NCBI GenBank assembly: GCA_001770725.1
Contig: MERU01000013.1
Location: 1 to 64,000 of the forward strand
Direction: 5' to 3'
DNA: 64,000 nt
DNA from: Burkholderiales bacterium RIFCSPHIGHO2_01_FULL_63_240
GTDB lineage: Bacteria > Pseudomonadota > Gammaproteobacteria > Burkholderiales > Burkholderiaceae_C
Position 1 is the stretch's first letter; each line of letters opens with the position of its first letter. The notes under the pieces were generated by a model that was given only the letters and a program-made list of their open reading frames with translations, was not told the DNA's origin and did not search any database. Below, one piece after another: positions 19,220-29,361 of this stretch. Position numbers and translations under genes: made by a program.

Positions 19220-21508
19220 TTCGGGCTCAACCTGGCTGACCAGGGTCGCACGAGCCAGCCAGCCCGTGGCCTCATCGACGCTGAGCGGGCGGGCGTACAA
19301 ATAGCCCTGCAACGCATGACAGCCCGCCTCGCGGGCGGCCCGGGCGTGTTCAGGCGTCTCCACGCCTTCGGCCACCACATCGAGGTCGAGCACCGAGGCC
19401 AGGTCGCAGATGGCCTTGACCACGGCCACCGCCTCGGTGTTGGGCATGGGGTCGATCAGCGAGCGGTCGATCTTGACCGTCTGCAGCGGCAGGCTGCGCA
19501 GCATGTTCAGCGACGAAAAGCCCGTGCCGAAGTCGTCGAGCGCCACCTCCACGCCCTGCTCGCGCAGCAGCTGGATGTGGGCCATGGCCTGGTCCATGTG
19601 GGTGACCGCGGCGGTCTCGGTGATCTCCAGCGTCAGGGCGCGCGGCGGCAGCGCATGCTGCTTGAGCGTCTGCATGACCTGCGCCGGGAAGTTGGCGTCG
19701 AGCAATTGCAGGGGCGACACGTTGACCGCCACCGGCACGATGCGCAGCCCGGCCTGGCGCCAGGCCGCGAGTTGCCTGCAGGCCTCGCTCAGGATCTGCG
19801 CGCCCAAGGGCACGATCAGGCCGGTGCGCTCGGCTGCCGGGATGAAGTCCAGCGGGCTGACGCGGCCGATGCCCGGTCGGTCCCAGCGCACCAGGGCCTC
19901 GAAGCCGATGAGCTCGCCGCGTTGGGCGCAGACCTTGGGCTGGTAGACCAGCGTGAACTCGTGGTTCTGCAAGGCGGCGCGCAGGGCCTGTTCGGCGTTG
20001 AAGAAGGCCGCCATGCCCTGCTTGATCTGGTCGGCGGCGAACTGCACCGAGGTGCCGGGCAGGCGTTTGGCCTCGTGCATGGCGGCGTGGGCGGCCTGCA
20101 GCAGTTGCTCGGGCCCCTGCTCTGATGAGGGGTGCGTGGCCACACCCATCGACACGTCGATGTAGAAGCGGTGTTCGCGCACGGCCAGCGGTTCGCTGAG
20201 CAGGCGGCGGATGGTGTGGGCCAGGTCGGTGGACACCCGCGCCGGGTCGCCCTGGGCGGGCGCCAGCAGCGCGAACTCGTCTTCGCCCAGGCGCATGACC
20301 TCGGCGCGGTCCTGCAGGTGATCGCGCAGCAAGTGGGCCACGCCGATGAGCACCTCGTCACCCACCTGGTGGCCATGGGCCTCGTTGAAGAACTTGAAGC
20401 GGTCGACGTCGAGCAGCAGCAGCACGAAGCCGTCCTGGTCCCAGTCTTCGAAGCAGGTGCCCAGGCGGCGCAGCAGCGCGGCGCGGTTGGGCAGGCCGGT
20501 GAGTTCGTCGTGGCGCGAGCGCCATTGCAGGGCCTGGGCGGCTGCCTGCTGCGCGGTCTCGTCCGACACCACCACCTGCAGCGCCTTCTGCCCGTCCCAG
20601 TCGACCTGCCAGGCCTTGTAGCGCAGGTGCAGGCGCCGGCCATCAAGAGACAGGCGCTCGCCGCCCCACTCGGCCTGCTCCATCTGCCCACGCATCACCT
20701 GCGTGGCCATGTCCGTGGCGGCCTCGCGGTCGGTGGGCGGCACCGTGCGCGCCACCCATTCCGGCGAGAAGATCTCCGGCACCTCGGTGACCGCGTCCAT
20801 GCCGAAGATGCGGCGAAACGCCGGGTTGGCGTAAGTGACCACGCCCCGGCGCACCACGGCCACCCCCTGGTGCGAGCGCTCGGTCAGGGCGAAGAAGCGG
20901 TCCTTGAGCCGGTTGGCGCGCGCCGCCGAGCGCACCATGGCCGCGTACAGCAGGGCCAGGCACAGCGTCAGGCGCAGCACCGCCGCCACCGAGGACTGGA
21001 TGGGTGCCGCGGCCTCTCCGCCCAGCACGAACATGAAATGGTTGAGCCCCAGCAGCACCAGCACGATGCCCACGGTGCGCTGGCTCAGCCCGCCGTCCCA
21101 GAGCCAGCGGCACACCACCAGTCCCACCAGGGTGTTGAGCGCGGCAACGCCCGCCTGGGCCAGCTGGATGTCGACGAGCAGCAGCCCGCCATACAAGGCC
21201 GACTGACCGAAAAACAAGGCCGGGGCCGCATGGCGAGGCCAGCGCTTGCGCGACAGGTGCGCCAGGCCCGCGACCAGCAAGGTCAGCGAGCCCGAGGCCA
21301 CCGCGACCAGGCCGATGGCCCCCGCCATGTGCAGCACGGGCTGGGGCTGGTACCAGGCCCAATAGGCCACCGGGTTGAAGCAGTAGACGAGGTGCGCCAG
21401 CCCCAACAGTGCCGCGAAGATCAGCGAACGATCCTTGCGCCAGACCAGCAGCAGGGCGCTGCCGGTGACCAGCATCACGGCGATGAAAAAGGCGAAGGGG
21501 TACAGCAC
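19193..21508 (-). CDS. Membrane GGDEF/EAL protein, probably a c-di-GMP phosphodiesterase
   Basis: A 771-residue signalling protein. Residues 1-200 hold six or seven membrane helices, about 215-330 a PAS-like domain (FALTERSHQGVAVVRRG), about 345-500 GGDEF and 520-765 EAL. The GGDEF signature reads RLGEDEF, with the second glycine changed to glutamate, so cyclase activity is doubtful. The EAL side keeps FEALVRW, LDDFGTGFSSLNM and VVAEGVETPEHA, the residues that bind magnesium and c-di-GMP, so turnover of c-di-GMP is likely. It starts with GTG at 21508, the first standard start codon after an in-frame stop. It sits between trpG and trpE but faces the same way. Confidence 0.85.
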   Translation of the reverse strand: MLYPFAFFIAVMLVTGSALLLVWRKDRSLIFAALLGLAHLVYCFNPVAYWAWYQPQPVLHMAGAIGLVAVASGSLTLLVAGLAHLSRKRWPRHAAPALFFGQSALYGGLLLVDIQLAQAGVAALNTLVGLVVCRWLWDGGLSQRTVGIVLVLLGLNHFMFVLGGEAAAPIQSSVAAVLRLTLCLALLYAAMVRSAARANRLKDRFFALTERSHQGVAVVRRGVVTYANPAFRRIFGMDAVTEVPEIFSPEWVARTVPPTDREAATDMATQVMRGQMEQAEWGGERLSLDGRRLHLRYKAWQVDWDGQKALQVVVSDETAQQAAAQALQWRSRHDELTGLPNRAALLRRLGTCFEDWDQDGFVLLLLDVDRFKFFNEAHGHQVGDEVLIGVAHLLRDHLQDRAEVMRLGEDEFALLAPAQGDPARVSTDLAHTIRRLLSEPLAVREHRFYIDVSMGVATHPSSEQGPEQLLQAAHAAMHEAKRLPGTSVQFAADQIKQGMAAFFNAEQALRAALQNHEFTLVYQPKVCAQRGELIGFEALVRWDRPGIGRVSPLDFIPAAERTGLIVPLGAQILSEACRQLAAWRQAGLRIVPVAVNVSPLQLLDANFPAQVMQTLKQHALPPRALTLEITETAAVTHMDQAMAHIQLLREQGVEVALDDFGTGFSSLNMLRSLPLQTVKIDRSLIDPMPNTEAVAVVKAICDLASVLDLDVVAEGVETPEHARAAREAGCHALQGYLYARPLSVDEATGWLARATLVSQVEPESGFHTTVV

Positions 21509-21677
21509 GTTCTGGATGGCCTGCTGAAACAGGCTTTCTTGGTTTTCCAGAATCGTTCATTGCCCCATCCCGGGGCATGGGTGGAATCCCGCCCGAGGTG
21601 TTGAACAATGCCGGATTCGCCCCCCTTGATCCGAGGATGCGGACACCCGCCGGTGCCCACCACCCCGGGGAAGCTCC

Positions 21678-23156
<1,479 letters not shown>

Positions 23157-23614
23157 GGTGGTGGGCCTCCGAGCCCCAGGGCACGCGTTGGGCCTGCCGG
23201 CCCGGTGCCACGGTGATGTGTCGTCTCTGTTTCTCACCCTCTTTGGGGATCTGAGCGCCAGGCGCCGGCTGTGTTTACCAGCGCTTACCCATTTCGCCAG
23301 GTGAGACCTTTGGCGGTGGGGGCCGGCACTATCATCGCGCCGCTCACCCACACAAAAACCTTCAGGCAGGCATCAGCATCGCCAGGGCCATGCCCCCCGG
23401 TCGTGCGGACCTTTGGTCTGTTTGCGTGAGACGAACATGAATCCAGTGTAGCAGGGGGTGTCCCGGGTGCCAGGTCCACATCGGCACGCGGGAAGTCCCC
23501 CTCATTCGACCGGCGGGACATCCCTAGGGACCAGGGAAAACGAAGGTTGTGTGACACGCCGCACAGGTAACAATTCATTACGGGATCTTCGTGTCCCATC
23601 CAACGACGAGAGAC
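23157..23614. other. 458-base divergent intergenic region between trpE and the exported-protein gene
   Basis: No gene is seen. For trpE (minus strand) a weak promoter CTGGCA (23468-23473), 17 bases, TACACT (23445-23450) can be drawn, which would give a leader of about 280 nt. A short minus-strand frame from 23438 to 23373 encodes 21 residues with two tryptophan codons near its end (AWPWRC). For the plus-strand gene, TTGTGT (23547-23552) and TAACAA (23568-23573) with a 15-base gap is the best guess. TCCCTAGGGA at 23521-23530 is a perfect palindrome. None of these is strong on its own. Confidence 0.4.
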
Positions 23615-24271
23615 ATGACCATGAAGCTGAACCTGGCATCTCCGGCCCGCCCCGGCGCTCGCCTCCTCTGCGGCCTTGCCGCGGGGCTCGCCATGGGTCT
23701 GACGGGCGTGAGCAGCGCGTGGGCACAAGCCGCCGACACGGTGGGCGTGCACTACCAACCCACCGTCAAGGTCGAAGGCGTTCCGCTGACGCTCAATGGC
23801 ACCGGCGTGTCCTACCGCGCGGTGGCCAAGCTCTACACCGTGGGCCTGTACGTGCCCCAGAAGTCGAACAAGGCCGAGGTCATCTTCTCGAACAGCGGCC
23901 CCAAGGAGCTGCGCTTCGTGATGCTGCAAGGCATGCGCGTCGACGAAATCGGCAAGGTCATCACCCGTGGCATCGAGGCCAACAGCCCCCGCCAGGAATT
24001 CTTCAGCCTGATCCCGTCCATCCGCACGATGGGCGAGCAGTTCTCGCGCATCCGCCGCCTGAACGCCAACGACACCCTGTCGGTGGAGTACGTGCCCAAG
24101 CGCGGCACGGTGTTCTACGTCAACGGCCAGCCCGCCGGTCTGCCGATCGCCGACGCGAACTTCTTCCCCGCCATCCTGCGCGTGTGGCTGGGCACCAACC
24201 CGACCACGCAGGACCTGAAAGACGCGCTGCTGGACCACCGCGCGCAGCCCGTGCTGGAAGCGCTGCTCTGA
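23615..24271 (+). CDS. Exported chalcone-isomerase-like domain protein
   Basis: A 218-residue periplasmic protein: a long signal peptide ending AWAQA near residue 45, then a chalcone-isomerase-like domain (VEGVPLTLNGTGVSYRAVAKLYTVGLYVPQKS to LGTNPTTQDLKDALLDH). Bacterial members of this family bind fatty-acid-like ligands or have no known activity, and they are not flavonoid enzymes. ATG 23615 is preceded by GAGAG. It converges on gph with a 3-base gap. Role unknown; the lipid-rich neighbourhood is suggestive only. Confidence 0.8.
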   Translation: MTMKLNLASPARPGARLLCGLAAGLAMGLTGVSSAWAQAADTVGVHYQPTVKVEGVPLTLNGTGVSYRAVAKLYTVGLYVPQKSNKAEVIFSNSGPKELRFVMLQGMRVDEIGKVITRGIEANSPRQEFFSLIPSIRTMGEQFSRIRRLNANDTLSVEYVPKRGTVFYVNGQPAGLPIADANFFPAILRVWLGTNPTTQDLKDALLDHRAQPVLEALL

Positions 24272-24274
24272 TCG

Positions 24275-24982
24275 TCAGGCAGCGAAGAGCCGCGCCCAAT
24301 CGACCCGATCCAGCCCGTCGACGTGGGCCAGCGCCGGCACCTCGGTGATGGGGCGGCCGTGGTTGTAGCCATAGGTCACCAACAGCACCGGGCAGCCGGC
24401 GGCGCGTGCGGCCTGCGCGTCGTTGCTGGAGTCGCCGACCATCAGCGTGGCGACCGGCTCGCGGCCCAGCGCTTCGCAGGTCTTGAGCAGCGGCAGCGGG
24501 TCGGGCTTCTTGCGCTCGAAAGCGTCGCCGCCAAACACGTGCAGGAAGTGACCGCGCAGGCCCTTGGCCACGAGCAGTTGCTCGGCGAAGGCGGTGGGCT
24601 TGTTGGTCAGGCAGGCCAGCGGCACGCCGAGCTCGCGCAGCTGCCGCAACCCTTCGCTCACGCCAGGAAAGACGTCTGCATGCTGGCCATTGAGCCGGTC
24701 GTAGTGGCGCTGGTAGTGCTGCCATGCCTCGGGCACGGCCTCCAGGGCCTCGGCCGCGTCGTCGGGCAGGCCCCAGGCGTGGGCCAGGCTGCGGCGCAGC
24801 AGGTCGTCGGTGCCCTTGCCCACGGTCAGCGAGAGGAACTCGCGGTCGACGCGGGCCAGCTCGATGGGGTGGCAGCCCATGTCGGCCAGCGTGTGCTGCA
24901 GGACGACGTGGAAGTCGCCCAGGGTGTCGACCATGGTGCCGTCAAGGTCGATGATGGCGGCTTGAAAAGGCAAGTGGTTCAT
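24275..24982 (-). CDS. gph: HAD-family phosphatase, phosphoglycolate phosphatase-like
   Basis: 235 residues, dephosphorylates 2-phosphoglycolate (DNA repair by-product) in the family's best-known members. The HAD motifs are in order: IIDLDGTMVDT (nucleophile aspartate and acid/base), LACLTNKPT (threonine/serine), KKPDPLPLLK (lysine) and MVGDSSNDAQAAR (acidic metal site). The helical cap lies between residues about 20 and 85. gph lying near trpE is common in Burkholderiales, which supports the name. The start at 24982 gives the standard length. Confidence 0.9.
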   Translation of the reverse strand: MNHLPFQAAIIDLDGTMVDTLGDFHVVLQHTLADMGCHPIELARVDREFLSLTVGKGTDDLLRRSLAHAWGLPDDAAEALEAVPEAWQHYQRHYDRLNGQHADVFPGVSEGLRQLRELGVPLACLTNKPTAFAEQLLVAKGLRGHFLHVFGGDAFERKKPDPLPLLKTCEALGREPVATLMVGDSSNDAQAARAAGCPVLLVTYGYNHGRPITEVPALAHVDGLDRVDWARLFAA

Positions 24983-25122
24983 GGGGACCCGATTCTGTCG
25001 CATTCGGTGCGCCACGGTCAGAAAGCCCTCGTCGCCCACCCCAAGGCCCAGCCCCGCAAACAGGGCCCCCACCCCCGTGCACACACCACGAACGGCCCCC
25101 TCGATCCAGGGCCAACCCTGAT

Positions 25123-25149
25123 TTGACAATCACTCTTTTCAAATATAAA
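25123..25149 (+). promoter_or_regulatory. Predicted promoter of the flavin monooxygenase gene
   Basis: TTGACA at 25123-25128, a perfect -35, is followed after 15 bases by TATAAA at 25144-25149, in a short AT-rich patch that stands out from the surrounding GC-rich DNA. The coding start is about 98 bases downstream. The spacer is two bases shorter than ideal. Confidence 0.6.
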
Positions 25150-25246
25150 GTGCACACACTCGTTATCACATTGCAGCCGGGGCCCGCTTGTTCGGCGTCA
25201 ACCGCCTGCCGGCCCGCCCCCTGACCTCGCACACGGAGACTTCCAC

Positions 25247-26746
25247 ATGGCTGAACACTTTGACGTCCTGATCGTGGGCGCCGGCCTGTCCGGCATCGGC
25301 GCTGCCCGCCACCTCAAGAGCCAGTGCCCCGGCAAGACGTTTGCCATCCTGGAAGGCCGCGCCACCATGGGCGGCACCTGGGACCTGTTCCGCTACCCCG
25401 GCATCCGCTCCGACTCGGACATGTACACCCTGGGCTACAACTTCAAGCCCTGGACCGAGCCGCAGGTCATCGCCGACGGCGACCGCATCCGCAACTACAT
25501 CCAGGAAACGGCCCGCGAGAACGCCATCGAAAGCCACATCCGCTACGACAGCAAGGTCACCTCGGCCGACTGGCAATCCGACACCGCCACCTGGACGCTG
25601 ACGGTGCAGAAGAAGTCGGGCGAGACGACGCAGCTCACCTGCAACTGGCTGATGATGTGCTCGGGCTACTACAACTACGAAGAAGGCTTCACGCCCGAGT
25701 TCAAGGGCCGCGAAGACTTCAAGGGCCAGGTCATCCACCCGCAGTTCTGGCCCGAGAACCTCGACTACAGCGGCAAGCGCGTGGTCGTGATCGGCTCCGG
25801 CGCCACCGCCATCACCCTGATCCCCTCGATGACGGACAAGGCCAAGCACGTGACCATGCTGCAGCGCACGCCCAGCTATGTGATCTCGGTGCCCCAGTTC
25901 GACCCGATGGTGCGCGTGCTGCTGAAGTTCCTGCCCGAGATGACCGTCTACAAGATGAGCCGGGCACGCAACAACTTCATCACCCAGATGATCTTCAAGC
26001 TCTCGCGCAAGTACCCCAACTTCATGCGCAAGCTGCTGCTCAAGCAGGTCCAGGCGCAGGTGGGCAAGGACTTCGACATGAAGCACTTCACGCCGCCCTA
26101 CAACCCCTGGGACCAGCGCCTGTGCGCCGTGCCCAATGGCGACATGTTCAAGGTGCTGCGCAAGGGCAAGGCCTCGGTGGTGACCGACCACATCGACCGC
26201 TTCGTGAGCAATGGCATCTTGCTGAAGTCGGGCCAGACCCTGGAAGCCGACATCATCGTGACGGCCACGGGCCTGAACCTGCGCCTATTCGGCGGCATGA
26301 CGATGAGCGTGGACGGCAAGGCCATCGAGATGAACCAGCACATCTCGTACAAGGGCGTGATGTTCAGCGACATCCCGAACTTCTCGAACACGCTGGGCTA
26401 CACCAACGCCTCGTGGACGCTCAAGGCCGACCTGATCGCCGAGTACGTGTGCCGCCTGCTCAAGCACCTGGACAAGACGGGCAACCGCATCGCCGTGCCC
26501 GAGCGCAAGGACCCGAGCGTCAAGCCCACGCAGCTGCTGGAGATGACCTCCAACTACGTGGCGCGTGCCGAGGCCTACCTGCCCAAAGGCGCCGACCGCG
26601 CACCCTGGAAGCTCTACCAGAACTACGCGCTGGACAAGGAGCAGCTGCACAACGGCAAGCTGGAAGACGGCGTGATGGCCTTCCGCAAGCCGCACGTTGC
26701 CGCCGGCACCGCCGCAGCGGGCAGCCCGGCCCGCAAAGCCGCCTGA
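25247..26746 (+). CDS. Flavin-containing (Baeyer-Villiger type) monooxygenase
   Basis: A 499-residue FAD- and NADPH-dependent monooxygenase. FAD site VGAGLSGIG at 10-18, the Baeyer-Villiger signature FKGQVIHPQFWP at 158-169 (FxGxxxHxxxWP), and the NADPH site VIGSGATAITL at 181-191. TWDLFRYPGIRSDSDMYT is typical of this group. Such enzymes insert oxygen next to ketones or oxidise soft nucleophiles. It stands alone behind its own promoter and ends at a clear terminator. A second, distinct family member is encoded at 40684-42270. Substrate cannot be read from sequence. Confidence 0.9.
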   Translation: MAEHFDVLIVGAGLSGIGAARHLKSQCPGKTFAILEGRATMGGTWDLFRYPGIRSDSDMYTLGYNFKPWTEPQVIADGDRIRNYIQETARENAIESHIRYDSKVTSADWQSDTATWTLTVQKKSGETTQLTCNWLMMCSGYYNYEEGFTPEFKGREDFKGQVIHPQFWPENLDYSGKRVVVIGSGATAITLIPSMTDKAKHVTMLQRTPSYVISVPQFDPMVRVLLKFLPEMTVYKMSRARNNFITQMIFKLSRKYPNFMRKLLLKQVQAQVGKDFDMKHFTPPYNPWDQRLCAVPNGDMFKVLRKGKASVVTDHIDRFVSNGILLKSGQTLEADIIVTATGLNLRLFGGMTMSVDGKAIEMNQHISYKGVMFSDIPNFSNTLGYTNASWTLKADLIAEYVCRLLKHLDKTGNRIAVPERKDPSVKPTQLLEMTSNYVARAEAYLPKGADRAPWKLYQNYALDKEQLHNGKLEDGVMAFRKPHVAAGTAAAGSPARKAA

Positions 26747-26778
26747 GCCTGAGGGCCAGCACCCGCAGCCCCCCCATC

Positions 26779-26804
26779 ACCCCGGCCTCGCGCCGGGGTT
26801 TTTC
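26779..26804 (+). terminator. Rho-independent terminator after the monooxygenase gene
   Basis: Stem CCCCGGC (26780-26786) with GCCGGGG (26792-26798), loop CTCGC, directly followed by TTTTT. It lies 33 bases after the stop codon and before the convergent antiporter gene. Confidence 0.88.
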
Positions 26805-26806
26805 GT

Positions 26807-28507
26807 TCAGTGCGGGCTCAGCTTGGCCAGCACCTGGTCGCCGAGCTGGCGCGCCAGGGCGTCTTCGGGCAGGCAGACCTCGATGCCCAGCTCCTGCTTG
26901 AGCAGGCGGGCTTCTTCTTCGCTGGCGCACAGCGCGACGATGCGCACCTCGGGGTTGAGCTCGCGTGCGATCTCCACCATCATCCGCGTGCGCAGGCTGT
27001 CGGTCTGGTTGATGAGCAGCGCCACCGCCTTGGCGATGTGGGCCTGGATCAGCGTGGCCGGGTCCATCAGGTCGCCCGCCACCGCCGGGATGTGCACGGC
27101 CCGCAGGGCCTCGACCACCTCGCGGCTTTCATCGGCGACCACGTACGACAGGCCTTGCTCGCGCAGCCTCTGGGCCACCTGGCGCCCGACCGCGTCGTGG
27201 CCCACCAGCACCACCAGGTCCTGCACGCGGGACATGTCGACGTGGCGGGGCAGTTGCGCCAGCGGGTCGTCGCGCAAGGCCAGGCGCCGCGCCAGCGCCG
27301 AGCGCGACTGAAGCCAGTCGGTCAGCGGCCCGCTCAGGCCGAACAGGGCCGAGTTGGCCGCGATCGACAGCAGCGCGGCCACCAGCACCAGGTCCTGCCC
27401 CTCCTTGGGCAGCAGCCCCAGGCTCGCACCCAGGCTCGCCAGGATGAAAGAGAACTCGCCGATCTGCGCCAGGCTCAGGCCCACCGTGAGCGCCGTGCTC
27501 AGCGGGTAGCGAAACAGCAGCACCAGCGCCACGGCCGCCACGGTCTTGCCCAGCACGATGACCGACACCGCGGCCGCCAGCTTGCCCGGCGACTGCCACA
27601 GCACGGCCGGGTCGAACAACATGCCCACCGAGACGAAGAACAGCACCGCGAAGGCGTCGCGCAGCGGCAGCGATTCGTCGGCCGCGCGGTGGGCGAACTC
27701 GGACTCGCGCATCATCATGCCGGCGAAGAACGCGCCCAGCGCGAACGACACGTCGAACAGCTTGGCCGCGCCAAAGGCCACGCCCACAGCGGCCGCCACC
27801 ACGCACAGCGTGAACAGCTCGCGCGAGCCGGTCGAGGCCACCCACCACAGCATGCGCGGGAACACGCGCCGCCCGATGATCAGCATGGTGGCCACGAAGG
27901 CCAGCACCTTGGCCAGCGTCCAGCCCACGGTGAGCACGATCTCCTGCGGGGTCTGGGCGTCGGTGCCGCCCTGGCTGGCCGCCAGCAAGCCGGAGAACAC
28001 CGGCAGCAGCACCAGCACCAGCACCATGACCAGGTCTTCGACCACCAGCCAGCCCACGGCGATGCGGCCGTTGGCCGTCTCCAGCAGGCCGCGCGCTTCG
28101 AGCGCCTTGAGCAGCACCACCGTGCTCGCCACCGACAGGCACAGCCCGAAGACCAGCGCCCCACCCGCCGACCAGCCCCAGCTCGAAGCCAGGCCGAAGC
28201 CCATGGCCACGGCCACGGCGATCTGCACGATGGCCCCGGGGATGGCGATGCGCCGCACGGCCATCAGGTCGGCCACCGAGAAGTGCAGCCCCACGCCGAA
28301 CATCAGCAGCATGACGCCGATCTCGGCGAGTTGCTGCGCCAGTGCCAGGTCGGCCACGAAGCCTGGCGTGCCCGGCCCGATCACGATGCCCGCCAGCAGG
28401 TAACCCACCAGGGGCGGCATGCGCAGGCGGGCCGCGGCGAAGCCGAACACAAGGGCCAGGCCGAAGCCGACGGCGATGGTGGAGATCAGGCTGACGTCAT
28501 GGGGCAT
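26807..28507 (-). CDS. Cation:proton antiporter, KefB/YbaL (CPA2) family
   Basis: A 566-residue inner-membrane antiporter: twelve or thirteen membrane helices up to about residue 400 (ARLRMPPLVGYLLAGIVIGPGTPG near the start; FFAGMMMRESEFAHR and SVGMLFDP with the conserved charged residues), then a C-terminal TrkA-N/Rossmann domain (VQDLVVLVGHDAVGRQVAQRL, GDLMDPATLIQAHIAKA) that senses nucleotides in Kef-type systems. Length matches E. coli YbaL. The start at 28507 (MPHDVSL) is preferred because a longer frame would run over the riboswitch on the opposite strand. Probably K+ or Na+/H+ exchange; the ion is not determined. Confidence 0.88.
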   Translation of the reverse strand: MPHDVSLISTIAVGFGLALVFGFAAARLRMPPLVGYLLAGIVIGPGTPGFVADLALAQQLAEIGVMLLMFGVGLHFSVADLMAVRRIAIPGAIVQIAVAVAMGFGLASSWGWSAGGALVFGLCLSVASTVVLLKALEARGLLETANGRIAVGWLVVEDLVMVLVLVLLPVFSGLLAASQGGTDAQTPQEIVLTVGWTLAKVLAFVATMLIIGRRVFPRMLWWVASTGSRELFTLCVVAAAVGVAFGAAKLFDVSFALGAFFAGMMMRESEFAHRAADESLPLRDAFAVLFFVSVGMLFDPAVLWQSPGKLAAAVSVIVLGKTVAAVALVLLFRYPLSTALTVGLSLAQIGEFSFILASLGASLGLLPKEGQDLVLVAALLSIAANSALFGLSGPLTDWLQSRSALARRLALRDDPLAQLPRHVDMSRVQDLVVLVGHDAVGRQVAQRLREQGLSYVVADESREVVEALRAVHIPAVAGDLMDPATLIQAHIAKAVALLINQTDSLRTRMMVEIARELNPEVRIVALCASEEEARLLKQELGIEVCLPEDALARQLGDQVLAKLSPH

Positions 28508-28534
28508 GGGCACAGAGGTTACACTGCACCCCGT

Positions 28535-28716
28535 CATCGGGGAGTAGCCGCTCTTCGCCGCATCGGTCGGGCACCACCCTGGCCCCGCGGACACTGGCTG
28601 GCGTCAACACACTTGGTCCGCAGACCATGGCGTCAGCAGCCACCGGGCCCTGCCCGGCGGCCTGGCAAGACCTTTGACCACGTTGCGCCCATCCTGGCCG
28701 GGGGCGCGCCGTGGTC
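28535..28716 (+). ncRNA. yybP-ykoY manganese riboswitch with expression-platform hairpin
   Basis: The conserved loop segments of the yybP-ykoY class are present in order: GGGGAGTAGCC (28539-28549) and GTCAACACAC (28603-28612), as in the E. coli mntP and alx leaders. Behind them GACCACG (28676-28682) pairs with CGTGGTC (28710-28716), reinforced by GCGCCC/GGGCGC inside, a likely platform hairpin just before the ATG at 28749. The gene it precedes belongs to a family controlled by this riboswitch in many bacteria, which strengthens the call. Boundaries are approximate. Confidence 0.87.
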
Positions 28717-28748
28717 ATGCGTCCTTGTCCCGGCCTGGGTGCCCCACA

Positions 28749-29359
28749 TGTCCTCCCTCGTGCCCCTCTTCGAATCCTTCGCCGAACCGTTCGTCGTCTC
28801 CACGGGCGTCGTCGCGCTCGCCGAAATCGGCGACAAAACGCAACTGCTGGCCTTCCTGCTGGCCGCGCGTTTCAAGAAGCCCCTGCCCATCGTCGCGGGC
28901 ATCTTCGTGGCGACCGTGCTCAACCACGCGCTGGCCGGTGCCCTGGGCGCCTGGATCACGACAGCGCTGTCGCCCGAGGTGCTGCGCTGGGGCCTGGGCC
29001 TGTCCTTCGTCGCCATGGCGGTGTGGACGCTGATCCCCGACGAGATCGAAGACGACGAGGCCCAGGTGGCGCAGCGCTTTGGCGTCTTCGGCGCGACGCT
29101 GCTGACCTTCTTCATCGCCGAGATGGGCGACAAGACGCAGATCGCCACCGTGGCCATGGCCGCGCGCTACGCGGACGCGGTCGCCGTGGTCGTGGGCTCG
29201 ACGCTGGGCATGCTGATCGCCAACGTGCCGGCGGTGTACGCGGGCGACAAGCTGGCCGGGCGCATCCCGATGAGGCTGGTGCACGGCATCGCGGCGGGCA
29301 TTTTCGCGCTGCTGGGCGCGGCCACCCTGCTCGGTGCAGGGCAAAGCCTGGGGTTCTGA
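28749..29359 (+). CDS. GDT1/UPF0016-family manganese (cation) exporter
   Basis: 203 residues, integral membrane protein with six or seven helices and two copies of the family signature ExGDKT: VALAEIGDKTQLLAF near residue 27 and FFIAEMGDKTQIATV near 125, an internal duplication. Eukaryotic GDT1/TMEM165 and bacterial MneA members move Mn2+ and Ca2+ against protons. The manganese riboswitch upstream points to Mn2+ export in response to excess manganese. Start ATG at 28749 is in frame with the duplicated fold. Confidence 0.9.
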
Positions 29360-29361
29360 GG

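Noticed and set aside
21561-21577. Short hairpin TGCCCC/GGGGCA before the GGDEF/EAL gene as a terminator of trpE-side transcription
   Set aside because: Only 6 bp and no U run on either strand.
28508-28594. N-terminal extension of the antiporter up to 28594
   Set aside because: It would overlap the riboswitch on the other strand and adds a segment without membrane character; MPHDVSL gives the normal start.
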